The notes: a model not told the origin generated them from the sequence alone. Positions 1-8,792 are shown, counted from the stretch's first letter. The stretch: 37,262 bases of DNA from Microbacterium resistens NBRC 103078 (GCF_001552355.1 NZ_BCRA01000028.1:1-37262); one strand, 5' to 3'. A program made the numbers and translations.

Positions 1-2
1 GG

Positions 3-92
3 CGAGAGGCGCGACACGAAGCCCCGGCCGCCGAACCGGACGAGCCGCGTCCGCGCCGGCGGTGGTTCTCCGCGCGGCGCGCCCGCGACTGA
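3..92 (+). CDS. Possible C-terminal tail of a gene entering from the left (partial)
   Basis: One plus-strand frame is open from the window edge to a TGA at 90-92. It encodes 29 residues rich in Arg, Pro and Glu and ends in RRRWFSARRARD. Third codon positions are almost all G or C, as in the real genes here, and a basic cytoplasmic tail of this kind is common at the end of actinobacterial membrane proteins. The stop lies 7 nt before the end of the convergent gene at 99, which is typical tight spacing. No domain is visible, so the product cannot be named, and a chance open frame is possible. Confidence 0.4.
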   Translation, partial: REARHEAPAAEPDEPRPRRRWFSARRARD

Positions 93-98
93 GCGGGA

Positions 99-1364
99 TC
101 AGGCCCGCGGGGTCCGGGAGAACAGCCGCCCCGACCACGAGACGAACGTCTCCAACGGCCCGCGGCGGTCGAGCAACAGCAGGACGAGGCCGACCAGCAC
201 CGCGCCGGCGACGTGCAGCGCCCACATCCCCGAGCTGGACACGTACCACGCGACGCCCCACGGGGCCCCGTCGTCGGACTCCCGCACGAGCCCGGTCACC
301 GCGGTCGCGAGGACGTGGAGCGTGTAGATCGTGAGCGGAGCGGCGCCCGCCCGCCGCACCGGTTCCACCAGCCGCGCGCCGATCCCGTGCAGCGCAGCCC
401 CGGCCGCCAGGCACAGGGCGATCACCACCAGCGCGACGCCCGTGGTGATCGCGAGGTCGAACGGCGTCCCCGTGTGCGGCGCGGGAGAGGCGAGCCACCA
501 GAGGCTCCCGGGCGGCGGCGTGCCGTACCCGGACGCGTAGAACGCGACCTTGACATCCCTGCCGAGCCAGGCGGGCTCCGCCTCCAGCGCCGCCAGGGCG
601 CCGAACGGTCCCGCGAGCAGGGCGCTGAGCCCCCAGCCGCCGAGTGCGGCGACGGCGCCCACGACCGCCAGTCGCCGGGCCGCACGTGCCCGGGATCCTG
701 CATCGGACGCCCGGAGGAGGACGCGGCCGACCAGCATCCCGACCATGGCGTAGACGATCCAGGTCAGCACCGGGTAGGCGCCGGTCAGCAGGACGTCCTG
801 CAGGAGAGCGAGCGGATCCCGCAGGCTCGGCCAGGACGGCGTGCTCGCGCCCGCCGGGGGCCCGAAGAGCTGCGCGAGCGCCGCGCGCAGCAGGGCGGTG
901 GCGACCGGCCCGATCAGGCCGAGGGTCGCGGCGCCGATCAGGAGCGCACGGTCCGACCAGCGCACCAGGAGCATCGCCACCCAGAACAGGACGCCGTAGA
1001 AGACCAGGATCACGAGCACGCCGGACGGCGCCAGGCCCAGCGTGAGGCCGATGATCACGAGGGCGAGGCCGCGCCCGAAGAGGTTGCGTCGGGCGGCGCC
1101 GACGCGTCCGGCGGCGAGATCGCGCCGCGAGGTCAGGGCGATCCCGGCGCCGGCGAGCACCGCGAACAGCCCCGCCGCCTTTCCCGACACCGCGGCGGCC
1201 GCGAGGGACTCCTCCCCGGACGGGGCCACGGTCCACACGTGCGCTGCCATCATCCCGGCCACGGCGACGAAGCGGGCCAGGTCCAGGCCGGCGATCCGCG
1301 CGGGCGACGCGGCCGGGGACGCGGGACCGACGGCGGCGGCCGACGCGGCGGGTGTGCGTGCCAT
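99..1364 (-). CDS. Multi-pass membrane protein, DUF1624/DUF418-like (heparan-alpha-glucosaminide N-acetyltransferase-like)
   Basis: A 421-residue integral membrane protein with roughly ten hydrophobic segments. After an Ala/Pro-rich N-terminal stretch of about 25 residues comes RIAGLDLARFVAVAGMMAAH. A basic-then-hydrophobic start with GLDLxR and a membrane His is typical of the DUF1624 and DUF418 membrane acyltransferase-like families. A late segment (RRAGAAPLTIYTLHVLATA) resembles the conserved DUF418 C-terminal helix with its Tyr and His. By family it may move acyl groups across the membrane onto cell-surface glycans; the substrate is unknown. I chose the ATG at 1364 over the longer frame opening at 1445, because the extension is not hydrophobic and would cover the neighbour's start. 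It is divergent from the M13 peptidase, 49 bp away. Confidence 0.75.
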   Translation of the reverse strand: MARTPAASAAAVGPASPAASPARIAGLDLARFVAVAGMMAAHVWTVAPSGEESLAAAAVSGKAAGLFAVLAGAGIALTSRRDLAAGRVGAARRNLFGRGLALVIIGLTLGLAPSGVLVILVFYGVLFWVAMLLVRWSDRALLIGAATLGLIGPVATALLRAALAQLFGPPAGASTPSWPSLRDPLALLQDVLLTGAYPVLTWIVYAMVGMLVGRVLLRASDAGSRARAARRLAVVGAVAALGGWGLSALLAGPFGALAALEAEPAWLGRDVKVAFYASGYGTPPPGSLWWLASPAPHTGTPFDLAITTGVALVVIALCLAAGAALHGIGARLVEPVRRAGAAPLTIYTLHVLATAVTGLVRESDDGAPWGVAWYVSSSGMWALHVAGAVLVGLVLLLLDRRGPLETFVSWSGRLFSRTPRA

Positions 1365-1413
1365 GGGAACACGATAGGACGCGGTGTCGCCGCCCGCGCA
1401 TAGGGTGGGATCC

Positions 1414-3378
1414 ATGACCGACGTGCTGCCCTCCGGCCTCGCCACCGGCGAGTTCGATCCCGCGATCCGCCCCCAGGACGACCTCTACCGTCACGTGAAC
1501 CACACGTTCCTCGAGAACACCGAGATCCCCGCCGACAAGGCGCGCTGGGGCTCGTTCCACCTGCTCGCGGAGCAGGCCGAGAAGGACGTCCGGGCGATCA
1601 TCGAGGAGGCGCAGGACGCGGAGCCGGGAACCGAGGCGCGCAAGATCGGCGACCTGTTCGCGAGCTTCATGGACACGGAGCGGATCGCGGCCGCCGGCAT
1701 CGAGCCGCTGCGCGAGCCGCTCGCGACCGTCGACGCGATCTCCTCGATCCCCGAGCTCCTCGCGGCCGCCGGCGAGTTCGACCGCCGCGGCGTCGCCGCG
1801 CTGATCGGCCTCTACGTCGAGCCCGATCCCGGGAACCCGGAGCGCTACGTGCCGTTCGTCGTTCAGGCGGGGCTGTCCCTCCCCGACGAGAGCTACTACC
1901 GTCTCGACACCTTCGCGGACACGCGTGCCGCGTACCGGGCGCACGTCGAGCGCCTGCTCGGGCTCGCCGGGATCGCCGATCCGGCCGGGGACGCGGAGCG
2001 CTCCTTCGCGCTGGAGCACGAGATCGCGGCCCACCACTGGGACAACGTGGCGAGCCGCGACGCCGTGAAGACGTACAACCTCCGCACCTGGGCCGAGTTC
2101 CAGGAGCTCGTCGGCGTCGACCTCGCCCCGTGGCGGGAGACGGTCGCGCCCGCCAACCCCGGGGCGTTCGACGAGGTCGTCGTCTACCAGCCGAGCTTCT
2201 TCGAAGGCCTGGGCTCGCTGCTGGTCCCGGGGCGTCTGGACGACTGGAAGGCGTGGCTGCGCGCGAAGGTCGTGCACGGCCTGGCCGGGTTCCTCACGGA
2301 CGAGATCGTCGCCGAGAACTTCTCCTTCTACGGCACCGAGCTCACCGGCGTCCCCACCATCCGCGAGCGCTGGAAGCGGGGCGTCTCCCTCGTGGAGGGC
2401 TCGCTCGGCGACGCGGTCGGCAAGGTGTACGTGGAGCGCCACTTCCCCCCGGCCGCCAAGGAGGCGATGGACGAGCTCATCGCGAACCTCATCGAGGCCT
2501 ATCGGCAGAGCATCTCCGAGCTGGAGTGGATGAGCCCGGAGACCCGCGAGCGGGCGCTCGCCAAGCTCGCGACCTTCACCCCGAAGATCGGCCACCCCCA
2601 GACCTGGCGCGACTACACCGCCGTCGAGATCTCGGCGGACGACCTCGTGGGCAACGCCGGACGCGCCGCCGCGTTCGAGCACGACCGCACCGTGGGCAAG
2701 GTCGGCAAGCCCATCGACCGCGACGAGTGGTTCATGCCGCCGCAGATGGTCAACGCGTACTACAACCCGCTGATGAACGAGATCGTGTTCCCCGCGGCGA
2801 TCCTGCAGTACCCGTTCTTCGACGCCGCCCGCGACAGCGCCGCCAACTACGGCGGCATCGGCGCGGTCATCGGGCACGAGATCGGGCACGGATTCGACGA
2901 CCAGGGCAGCCGTTACGACGGCGACGGCCGGCTCCAGGACTGGTGGACGGACGCCGACCGCGCCGCGTTCGAGGAGCGCACCGGGTCGCTCATCGCCCAG
3001 TACGACGCCCTCGTGCCGGAGGGGTTGAGCGGCGACCACCACGTCAACGGCGCCCTGACGATCGGCGAGAACATCGGGGACCTCGGCGGTCTCGGCATCG
3101 CGCTGAAGGCCTACGAGCTCTCCCTCCGGGGCGAGGCCGCGCCGGAGATCGACGGTCTCACGGGCGTCCAGCGCCTGTTCCTGTCGTGGGCGCAGACCTG
3201 GCAGCAGAAGAGCCGCGAGGCGGAGACCATTCGCCTGCTCACCGTCGATCCCCACTCGCCGAACGAGTTCCGCTGCAACCAGATCGTTCGCAACATCGAC
3301 GCCTTCTACGAGGCGTTCGGCGTCGCGGAAGGCGACCGGCTGTGGCTCGATCCGGCACAGCGCGTCACCATCTGGTGA
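1414..3378 (+). CDS. M13 family zinc metallopeptidase (neprilysin/PepO-like)
   Basis: A 654-residue, full-length M13 peptidase. The zinc site HEIGH is at residues 488-492 and is followed by GFDDQGSRYD. The third zinc ligand lies in ENIGDLGG at about 552-559, close to the family consensus ENIADLGG. The Asn-Ala-Tyr-Tyr substrate-binding region (VNAYYNPLMNEIVFPAAILQ) precedes the zinc site. The protein ends in a Trp (RVTIW), as M13 enzymes characteristically do. There is no signal peptide, so it is probably a cytoplasmic oligopeptidase of the bacterial PepO type that cleaves small peptides. The ATG at 1414 is preferred to an in-frame GTG at 1384, because homologous-looking sequence begins at MTDVLPSG. 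A hairpin terminator follows the stop codon. Confidence 0.93.
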   Translation: MTDVLPSGLATGEFDPAIRPQDDLYRHVNHTFLENTEIPADKARWGSFHLLAEQAEKDVRAIIEEAQDAEPGTEARKIGDLFASFMDTERIAAAGIEPLREPLATVDAISSIPELLAAAGEFDRRGVAALIGLYVEPDPGNPERYVPFVVQAGLSLPDESYYRLDTFADTRAAYRAHVERLLGLAGIADPAGDAERSFALEHEIAAHHWDNVASRDAVKTYNLRTWAEFQELVGVDLAPWRETVAPANPGAFDEVVVYQPSFFEGLGSLLVPGRLDDWKAWLRAKVVHGLAGFLTDEIVAENFSFYGTELTGVPTIRERWKRGVSLVEGSLGDAVGKVYVERHFPPAAKEAMDELIANLIEAYRQSISELEWMSPETRERALAKLATFTPKIGHPQTWRDYTAVEISADDLVGNAGRAAAFEHDRTVGKVGKPIDRDEWFMPPQMVNAYYNPLMNEIVFPAAILQYPFFDAARDSAANYGGIGAVIGHEIGHGFDDQGSRYDGDGRLQDWWTDADRAAFEERTGSLIAQYDALVPEGLSGDHHVNGALTIGENIGDLGGLGIALKAYELSLRGEAAPEIDGLTGVQRLFLSWAQTWQQKSREAETIRLLTVDPHSPNEFRCNQIVRNIDAFYEAFGVAEGDRLWLDPAQRVTIW

Positions 3379-3383
3379 CGCCG

Positions 3384-3418
3384 ATGCGGTCGCCGACGAA
3401 CCCTGTCGGCGGCCGCAT
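3384..3418 (+). terminator. Hairpin terminator after the M13 peptidase
   Basis: A 14-bp stem (ATGCGGTCGCCGAC pairing with GTCGGCGGCCGCAT, one G-U pair) closes a 7-nt loop, starting 5 nt after the stop codon. There is no T-tract, which is usual for high-GC actinobacterial terminators. A possible -10 hexamer TACGAT lies just beyond, at about 3426, and could serve the next gene. Confidence 0.6.
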
Positions 3419-3527
3419 GCGCGGGTTACGATAGCCCTGGCGCGGGGGGACGTGGGACGTGCGGGCAGCCGTGCGACCGATGTCCTCGTGCGCCGACCTC
3501 CCCCTCTCCTTCTCGGAAGGAATCCGC

Positions 3528-4445
3528 GTGGGCACCTCCCCCAAGCCTTCGCCGTCCACGGCCCTGCGCCGATCGCAGCGGTCGTCCCGACGACTTCCGC
3601 GTCGCGCCGCGATCGGCCGCCGCTCCTTCGACGCGACCCTTCGTGCCCTGGAAGGGCTGGTCGAGTCCGGGGCGCAGGTCGCCGTGCACGTCGTCGACCT
3701 GGACCACGGCGAACGCGTGCTCGCCGGCGACGACCACGTGACGCTGCCGATCGGGGGCCTCGGGGTCGTGCCGCTGCTCGTGGAGACCGCGGCCGCCTTC
3801 GAGACCGGCCGCATCGACCCGCTGGAAGTCGTGGAGCGGGCGGAGCTCGAGCAGGTCGCGATCGGCGGGGTGTGGCAGCATCTGCGGGCACCGGCGCTCC
3901 CGCTCACGGATCTCGCGACTCTCGCGGCGGCGGTGGGGGATCCGATCGCCGTCAACGCCCTGCTCGACCACGTGGGCCTGGACCGGGTCCGGGCGCGGAT
4001 CGAGGAGCTTGGACTGGAGCGCCTGGCGCTGCTCGACCGCACGCGAGACCGGCGGGGGCCCGATGACGCTCCGCACCTCGCCGTCGGCACCGCGGGGGAG
4101 CTGGCGCGCCTGTTCGCCGACCTGGTGAACTCGCGGGTCGTCGATGCGGCGGTCAGCGCGCAGGTGTCCGAGTGGCTGAGCCTGAACCACGATCTGAGCC
4201 TCGTGGCCGCCGCGACCGGTCTGGACCCGTTCGCGCACGAGAACGACTCGCACGGGATCCTGTTCGTCAACAAGACCGGTCGGGAGGACGGGGTCCGCGT
4301 CGAGGCCGGGGTGCTCGCAGGGCCGCGCGCGGGAGTCGCCTACGCGCTGATCGTGTGCTTCGACGACCTGTCGATCATGCACCGCCTCCGCGCCCACGAC
4401 GCCTTCCGGATCCTGGGCGTGGAGCTCATGGAGTACGCGTTCTGA
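3528..4445 (+). CDS. Class A beta-lactamase-fold protein lacking the catalytic residues (putative pseudoenzyme)
   Basis: A 305-residue protein with the overall layout of class A beta-lactamases (Beta-lactamase2 fold). The line VTLPIGGLGVVPLLVE aligns with the active-site helix that normally reads P-x-A-S-x-x-K-V-P. Here the Ser position is Gly77 and the Lys position is Val80. The SDN loop is replaced by Gly137-Asp138-Pro139. The KTG triad is kept (249-251, in FVNKTGREDG). An acyl-enzyme mechanism is therefore not possible by the known route, so binding or scaffolding is more likely. No signal peptide or lipobox is visible; the N-terminus is basic and Ser-rich. The GTG at 3528 is chosen because GGAAGG lies 7 nt upstream. 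It converges on the POT transporter, with the stops 6 bp apart. Confidence 0.8.
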   Translation: MGTSPKPSPSTALRRSQRSSRRLPRRAAIGRRSFDATLRALEGLVESGAQVAVHVVDLDHGERVLAGDDHVTLPIGGLGVVPLLVETAAAFETGRIDPLEVVERAELEQVAIGGVWQHLRAPALPLTDLATLAAAVGDPIAVNALLDHVGLDRVRARIEELGLERLALLDRTRDRRGPDDAPHLAVGTAGELARLFADLVNSRVVDAAVSAQVSEWLSLNHDLSLVAAATGLDPFAHENDSHGILFVNKTGREDGVRVEAGVLAGPRAGVAYALIVCFDDLSIMHRLRAHDAFRILGVELMEYAF

Positions 4446-4451
4446 CCGGAC

Positions 4452-5924
4452 TCAGCGCACGCCCTTCATCAGGGCGAGCACCGGCTTGGCGCTGATCCAC
4501 AGCCCGAGGCCCACGACGATCGCGATGCCGCCGAGGATCGAGAAGTACGGCACCTCGTTCGTCGGGTCGTAGAACTGCACGAGCCAGCCCGAGATCGCGG
4601 TGCCGAGCGCCACGGACAGGAAGAACAGCGCGACCATCTGCGTGTGGAAGGCGGCCGGGGCGAGCTTCGTGGCGGCGGACAGGCCGATGGGCGACAGGAG
4701 CAGTTCGGCGATCGTGAAGACGAGCAGGATGCCCACGATCGCGAGCAGCGGCGTGGAGTTGTCCGCGCCGCCCGCGAACGGCAGGAACAGCAGGAACGCC
4801 GCGCCCATGATGATCGCTCCGAGGGCGAACTTGACCGGGGTCGTCGGCTGGCGGGCGCCGAGCTTCGTCCACAGGGCCGCGAAGACGCCGGAGAGCACGA
4901 TGATGAAGACCGGGTTGATCGACTGCACCCACGACACCGGCATCTCCCAGCCGAACAGGTCACGGTTCAGGCGGGCGTCGGAGTAGACGGTGAGGACCGT
5001 GAACTGCTGCTGGTACAGCGACCAGAACGCCACGCTGGTGATGAACAGCGGCAGGAACGCCCAGACCCGCGAGCGTTCGGTCGCGTCGATGCGACGGCTC
5101 CCGAGGATCACGGCGAAGTAGGCCACCGTCGCCGCGAGCGTGCCGATGATCACGATGGTGGACAGGTTGTCGGCGCGGATGACCCCCGCGAGCACGAGGG
5201 CGACCACGAGGAGGACCGCGGCCGCCGCGATGATCCCGACGAGCGGGTAGCGACGGGCGGGAAGCGGGTTGGCGACCCGGCGCGCGGCCTCGGGGAGCGC
5301 GCGCCGGCCGAACGAGTACTGGAGGAGACCTGCGGCCATGCCCACGGCCGCGATGCCGAAGCCGAAGTGGAAGCCGAGCGTGGACTGCATGAGGCCGGTG
5401 AGGATGGGGCCGAGGAATCCGCCCAGGTTGATCCCGAGGTAGAAGAGGGAGAAGCCGGCGTCGCGGCGGGTGTCCTTCTCCGAGTACAGCGTGCCCACGA
5501 CGGCGGTCGCGTTCGCCTTGAGCCCGCCGGAGCCGATGGCGACCAGCACGAGGCCGACGCCGACGCCGACCACGCCGGGGAGGAAGGCCAGGGCGAGGTG
5601 TCCGGCCATGATGACGATCGCACTGAGGAACAGCGTCCGCTCGGATCCGAGAAGGCGGTCCGCGACCCACGCGCCGAGGATCGTGGACAGGTACACGGAT
5701 CCGCCGTAGGCACCGACGATCCCGCCGGCGATGCCCTGCGGGATGCCGAGACCGCCGTCGGTGACCGAGTAGTACAGGTAGATCAGCAGGATGCCCTGCA
5801 TGCCGTAGAAGCTGAAGCGCTCCCACATCTCCACGCCGAACACGTGCGCGAGCGCCCACGGCTGTCCGAAGAACCGGGTGTCGCGATCGCCGGATTCACG
5901 GGTCTTCTGCGGGGTGCTCATCAT
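4452..5924 (-). CDS. POT/PTR family proton-dependent oligopeptide transporter
   Basis: A 491-residue transporter with about 14 hydrophobic segments. The N-terminal signature is clear: FGVEMWERFSFYGMQGILLIYLYY, the ExxERFxYYG-type proton-coupling motif of POT carriers (DtpA/YdgR type). A second family signature is FSLFYLGINLGGFLGPILTG, near residues 165-185. Such proteins import di- and tripeptides driven by the proton gradient across the cytoplasmic membrane. Two adjacent ATGs (5924 and 5921) could both start the protein; GGA lies only a few bases upstream, so the Shine-Dalgarno site is weak. Neighbours are unrelated, so it is probably transcribed alone. The M13 peptidase nearby also acts on short peptides, but nothing links their control. 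Confidence 0.92.
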   Translation of the reverse strand: MMSTPQKTRESGDRDTRFFGQPWALAHVFGVEMWERFSFYGMQGILLIYLYYSVTDGGLGIPQGIAGGIVGAYGGSVYLSTILGAWVADRLLGSERTLFLSAIVIMAGHLALAFLPGVVGVGVGLVLVAIGSGGLKANATAVVGTLYSEKDTRRDAGFSLFYLGINLGGFLGPILTGLMQSTLGFHFGFGIAAVGMAAGLLQYSFGRRALPEAARRVANPLPARRYPLVGIIAAAAVLLVVALVLAGVIRADNLSTIVIIGTLAATVAYFAVILGSRRIDATERSRVWAFLPLFITSVAFWSLYQQQFTVLTVYSDARLNRDLFGWEMPVSWVQSINPVFIIVLSGVFAALWTKLGARQPTTPVKFALGAIIMGAAFLLFLPFAGGADNSTPLLAIVGILLVFTIAELLLSPIGLSAATKLAPAAFHTQMVALFFLSVALGTAISGWLVQFYDPTNEVPYFSILGGIAIVVGLGLWISAKPVLALMKGVR

Positions 5925-5973
5925 TCCAGAATATGTTGCGCGCGGATCCGGGATCGGGCGAGCCGGGCCGCGA

Positions 5974-6006
5974 AGTGGTACCACTCGATGCCCTGAGTGG
6001 TACCAT
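5974..6006. promoter_or_regulatory. Twin palindromic operator upstream of vapBC1
   Basis: AGTGGTACCACT at 5974-5985 is a perfect 12-bp palindrome. A second copy, AGTGGTACCAT at 5996-6006, keeps the TGGTACCA core. The two centres are 22 bp apart, about two helical turns, so two dimers would sit on the same DNA face. The second copy ends 5 bp before the first ATG of the antitoxin gene. This is the pattern expected for autoregulation by a ribbon-helix-helix antitoxin. Confidence 0.65.
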
Positions 6007-6011
6007 CACGT

Positions 6012-6275
6012 ATGGCTATGAACCTGAGGTTGGGTGCCGAAGCCGCAGCGGCCCTCAAGACCGAATCGGCTCGGACCGGCATCAGTCAGCAGGAGATCGT
6101 CCGCCGGGCGGTCGCGGAGCATCTCGGGTTCGGTGGGGGCACGCGTCGGCCCTTCTATCCGGACTGGGCGCATCCGCCGGCGGTGCCCTTTCGCGATGTG
6201 CGGGCGTCCCTGTCATTGCCGGACGGGGTCACGATCCAGAGCGTCCTCGACGATCTGCGCGAGGAGCGTGCGTGA
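6012..6275 (+). CDS. vapB: VapB-type antitoxin, ribbon-helix-helix (vapBC1)
   Basis: An 87-residue protein. The N-terminal half (MNLRLGAEAAAALKTESARTG, then ISQQEIVRRAVAEHL) reads as a ribbon-helix-helix fold: a short beta strand followed by two helices, with SQQEIVRRAV as the second helix. The C-terminal half, rich in Pro, Phe and Asp, would be the toxin-binding tail. It overlaps the PIN-domain toxin by 4 bp (GTGA), so the two are translationally coupled. The start could be ATG 6012 or ATG 6018; the second gives MNLRL, closest to the expected beta strand. Twin palindromes directly upstream are its likely operator. Confidence 0.8.
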   Translation: MAMNLRLGAEAAAALKTESARTGISQQEIVRRAVAEHLGFGGGTRRPFYPDWAHPPAVPFRDVRASLSLPDGVTIQSVLDDLREERA

Positions 6276-6691
6276 GGATCCTCTACATCGACACGAGCGC
6301 GCTGATAAAGCGCGTCGTCGCCGAGGACGAATCCGACTCCCTGGCGGATGCGCTTCGCCTCGCCGTCGATGACGCCGCGACGCTCATGACCTCCCGACTG
6401 GCGGAGGTCGAGGTCTCGCGCGCATTGCGATCTCGATTCGACGGGGACGCCGCAGACCACGCGGTGCCGGACGCGCTGAGCGGAGTCGGCGTTGCGCCGA
6501 TCACGGATGTGGTGCTCGCCTTCGCGCGAACCCTCGAACCGCCGGTGGTGCGAACACGTGATGCGATTCACCTCGCCACCGCCATCGCGCTCGGCGCCCA
6601 TGAGGTCTGGACCTATGACGACAGGTTCGCGGAGGGAGCCCGACGGGCGGGCATCGCGGTGCAGATGCACGGTCGGCGTCGGCACGAATGA
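6272..6691 (+). CDS. vapC: VapC-type PIN-domain ribonuclease toxin (vapBC1)
   Basis: A 139-residue PIN domain, full length for VapC. The acidic metal-binding residues are in place: Asp7 in LYIDTSALIK, Glu in RLAEVEVSRAL, Asp in RTRDAIHLATA and Asp in WTYDDRF. By family it is a Mg-dependent RNase that cuts tRNA, rRNA or mRNA and is neutralised by the upstream antitoxin. The GTG at 6272 overlaps the antitoxin stop and has GAGGAG 5 nt upstream. The much longer upstream open frame runs through the antitoxin gene and is not used. The C-terminal end (VQMHGRRRHE) is basic. Confidence 0.87.
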   Translation: MRILYIDTSALIKRVVAEDESDSLADALRLAVDDAATLMTSRLAEVEVSRALRSRFDGDAADHAVPDALSGVGVAPITDVVLAFARTLEPPVVRTRDAIHLATAIALGAHEVWTYDDRFAEGARRAGIAVQMHGRRRHE

Positions 6692-6814
6692 CGAGGTGCC
6701 CTCGCCGGTGATCCGCGGCACCGCCCCGGTATCGAAGGAGGGGGTGACCGACCGCGACTCCGACGCGCAGGGCGCGCGTTTCGTCCTGGGGGCGGGGAGG
6801 GGCAGACTGGGGGC

Positions 6815-7504
6815 GTGCGAACCGTGCGTGATCTTGACACCGTCGAACTGATCCTGGATGCGCAGGGCCTGCTGGACTCGATCCGCGGACCCGAGCGCGT
6901 CATCGACGCCGGCACCCTGCGGGCGCTGCAGCAGTCGGGCAACTACGTCGTGGGGCTGTTCGACAGCGACGGCGGCGAGGAGCGCATGGTTGGCGCGTCG
7001 ATCGCGTTCTTCGGGGAGCCCGGGCGGCGCACGATGCACTCGCACATCACCGCCCTGCTGCCGGAGTATCGGGGACGCGGCTGGGGTCGCGAGCTCAAGG
7101 AGCACCAGCGCCAGTGGGCCTTCTCCCGCGAGGTCGGGCGGATCACGTGGACCTTCGATCCGCTCGTCGCCCGCAACGCGCACTTCTTCCTCACCGTGCT
7201 GGGGGCGCGCGTGACCGGCTACTCGGTCAACCGTTACGGGATCTTCGGCGGCGGGGACGCGGGGGACGAGAGCGACCGCCTGGACGTGGAATGGGCGCTC
7301 GCCGACATCGCCAAGCCCCCGGCCGAGGACACCGTCGTCGAGACCGTGGAGATCCCGGCGGACATCGAGGCGATGCGCACGTCCGATCCGGAGGCCGCGC
7401 ACGAGTGGCGGATGCGTTTGCGCACCCGGATGGAGGAGACCCTCGGCCGTGGTCTGCGGATCGTGGGCTTCGACGTCGAGCGGGGCTACCTGTTCGCGCA
7501 GTGA
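6815..7504 (+). CDS. GNAT-superfamily acetyltransferase-like protein
   Basis: A 229-residue protein resembling predicted GNAT acetyltransferases of the COG3375 type. The acetyl-CoA-binding motif A is seen in HITALLPEYRGRGWGRELKEHQRQWA, with the RGRGWG pyrophosphate loop near residues 87-92. The following strand-helix (ITWTFDPLVARNAHFFLTVLGARV) matches motif B of that group, including the Asp-Pro and the Asn of the LVARNAHF element. The substrate is unknown. It starts with GTG at 6815 behind a G-rich stretch. It converges on the VOC gene with a 30-bp gap and stands alone. Confidence 0.75.
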   Translation: MRTVRDLDTVELILDAQGLLDSIRGPERVIDAGTLRALQQSGNYVVGLFDSDGGEERMVGASIAFFGEPGRRTMHSHITALLPEYRGRGWGRELKEHQRQWAFSREVGRITWTFDPLVARNAHFFLTVLGARVTGYSVNRYGIFGGGDAGDESDRLDVEWALADIAKPPAEDTVVETVEIPADIEAMRTSDPEAAHEWRMRLRTRMEETLGRGLRIVGFDVERGYLFAQ

Positions 7505-7534
7505 CAGCGGGCGACCTCGCCCTGCCCCGCCGCG

Positions 7535-7948
7535 TCACGGACGGGGAAGCACGAACGCGCCGGTCTCCCCGGGGTTGACCGCGACCTCCCAACGGAAGCC
7601 GTCGGGGTCGGCGAAGTATCCGGAGTACCCGCCCCACTCACGACGCACGGCGGGACGGACGTCAGCGCCGAGCGCCGCCGCCTCGGCGAGCACGGCGTCC
7701 GCCTCGGCCTCGCTCGCGACGTTGTGCGCCAGGGTGACCGGAGCCAGCCCGGGAGCCGGGGCCTCCCCGATCTCCTCCGCGAACCCCGCGACCGACCACA
7801 GCGAGAGGATCACGCGGTCCGCGACCGGGAGCATGAGGACGTCGTCCGCCTCGAAGATCGGCCGCCACTCCAGACCCTCGACGTAGAAGGCGCGACTGCG
7901 GGCGACATCGGCGACAGCCAGGGTCAGGAAGCTCACTCGTTGTTCCAT
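7535..7948 (-). CDS. VOC-family (glyoxalase/bleomycin-resistance fold) protein
   Basis: A 137-residue vicinal-oxygen-chelate protein with two beta-alpha-beta-beta-beta modules: [20 protein letters not shown] at the N-terminus, then [20 protein letters not shown] and the closing [20 protein letters not shown]. The DPDGFxWE ending with its metal-site Glu is typical of the family. Members include lactoylglutathione lyases, dioxygenases and antibiotic-binding proteins. The absence of a His at the usual first metal position suggests a binding or unassigned role. The start codon ATG at 7948 lies 62 bp from the divergent YdeI-like gene. Confidence 0.85.
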   Translation of the reverse strand: MEQRVSFLTLAVADVARSRAFYVEGLEWRPIFEADDVLMLPVADRVILSLWSVAGFAEEIGEAPAPGLAPVTLAHNVASEAEADAVLAEAAALGADVRPAVRREWGGYSGYFADPDGFRWEVAVNPGETGAFVLPRP

Positions 7949-8010
7949 GCCGCGATCCTGCCACCGGCATCGGACACCGCGATGTCGGGGGCTCGTGGCA
8001 TCCTGGCGGG

Positions 8011-8736
8011 ATGAACGACAGCGACGCCCGCCCGGTGCCTGCGGGGCGGCCGGGCGGCAGCGCCGACCGGCCGGCGGTCTTCTTCGCCGATGCCGCCGAG
8101 TTCCGGGCGTGGCTGGAGCAGAACCACGACACGGCCGGCGAGCTGTGGATGGAGCTGCGCAAGGCCCACGTCCCCGAGGCGGAACGCGGCCTCTCCTGGG
8201 CCGACGCCGTCCTCGAGGCGCTGTGCTTCGGGTGGATCGACTCGGTCTCCCAGCGTGTGGACGACGACCGCCGCCGGCAGCGGTGGTCGCCGCGGCGCCC
8301 GGGGAGCACGTGGTCCGAGGTCAACGTCGCCCACGTCGAGCGGCTGCGCGCCGAGGGCCGGATGACGCCGGCGGGCCTCGCCGCGTTCGAGGCGCGACGG
8401 GCGGATCGCACCGGCACGTACTCGCACGAGAACGCCGAGGCCGAGCTGGAGCCGGAGGTGCAGCGGATCATCGACGCGTCCCCGGCGACGGTCGCCTTCC
8501 TCGCCGCGTCCACCCCCGGGTACCGCAAGGTCGTGCGTCACTGGATCGCGACCGCGAAGCAGCCCGCGACCCGCGTGCGCCGAGCGGAGCAGCTCGTCGC
8601 CGACAGCTCCGCGGGGCTGCTCATCCCGCTGGCTCGCCCGGGAACGACGCCCGCCTGGCTGCAGCGCGCCGCAGCCGCCGCCCGCGCGGCGCAGGCGGCC
8701 GGGGAAGCGCCGGAGGGGGAGGCGCCCCGCGGATAG
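8011..8736 (+). CDS. YdeI/OmpD-associated family protein (COG4430)
   Basis: A 241-residue cytoplasmic protein. The N-terminal module [25 protein letters not shown] followed by [28 protein letters not shown] is the characteristic core of the YdeI family, which also contains the [14 protein letters not shown] element. The C-terminal region ([35 protein letters not shown]) matches the family's second conserved helix block. Some members have been linked to bacteriocin tolerance, but the molecular activity is unknown. It ends 56 bp before glyQS on the same strand and could be co-transcribed with it. Confidence 0.85.
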   Translation: MNDSDARPVPAGRPGGSADRPAVFFADAAEFRAWLEQNHDTAGELWMELRKAHVPEAERGLSWADAVLEALCFGWIDSVSQRVDDDRRRQRWSPRRPGSTWSEVNVAHVERLRAEGRMTPAGLAAFEARRADRTGTYSHENAEAELEPEVQRIIDASPATVAFLAASTPGYRKVVRHWIATAKQPATRVRRAEQLVADSSAGLLIPLARPGTTPAWLQRAAAAARAAQAAGEAPEGEAPRG

Positions 8737-8792
8737 GATTGGCATCACCGGCATCGCCGGACGATCCTCCGCTCACGACCATTGGAGCCGCC

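Noticed and set aside
5933..6271. Upstream extension of vapC1 from 5933
   Set aside because: The region is the operator and antitoxin gene; GTG 6272 has a good ribosome site and matches the PIN start.
8737..8792. T-box leader in front of glyQS
   Set aside because: The gap is only 56 bp and shows no T-box core or stem.
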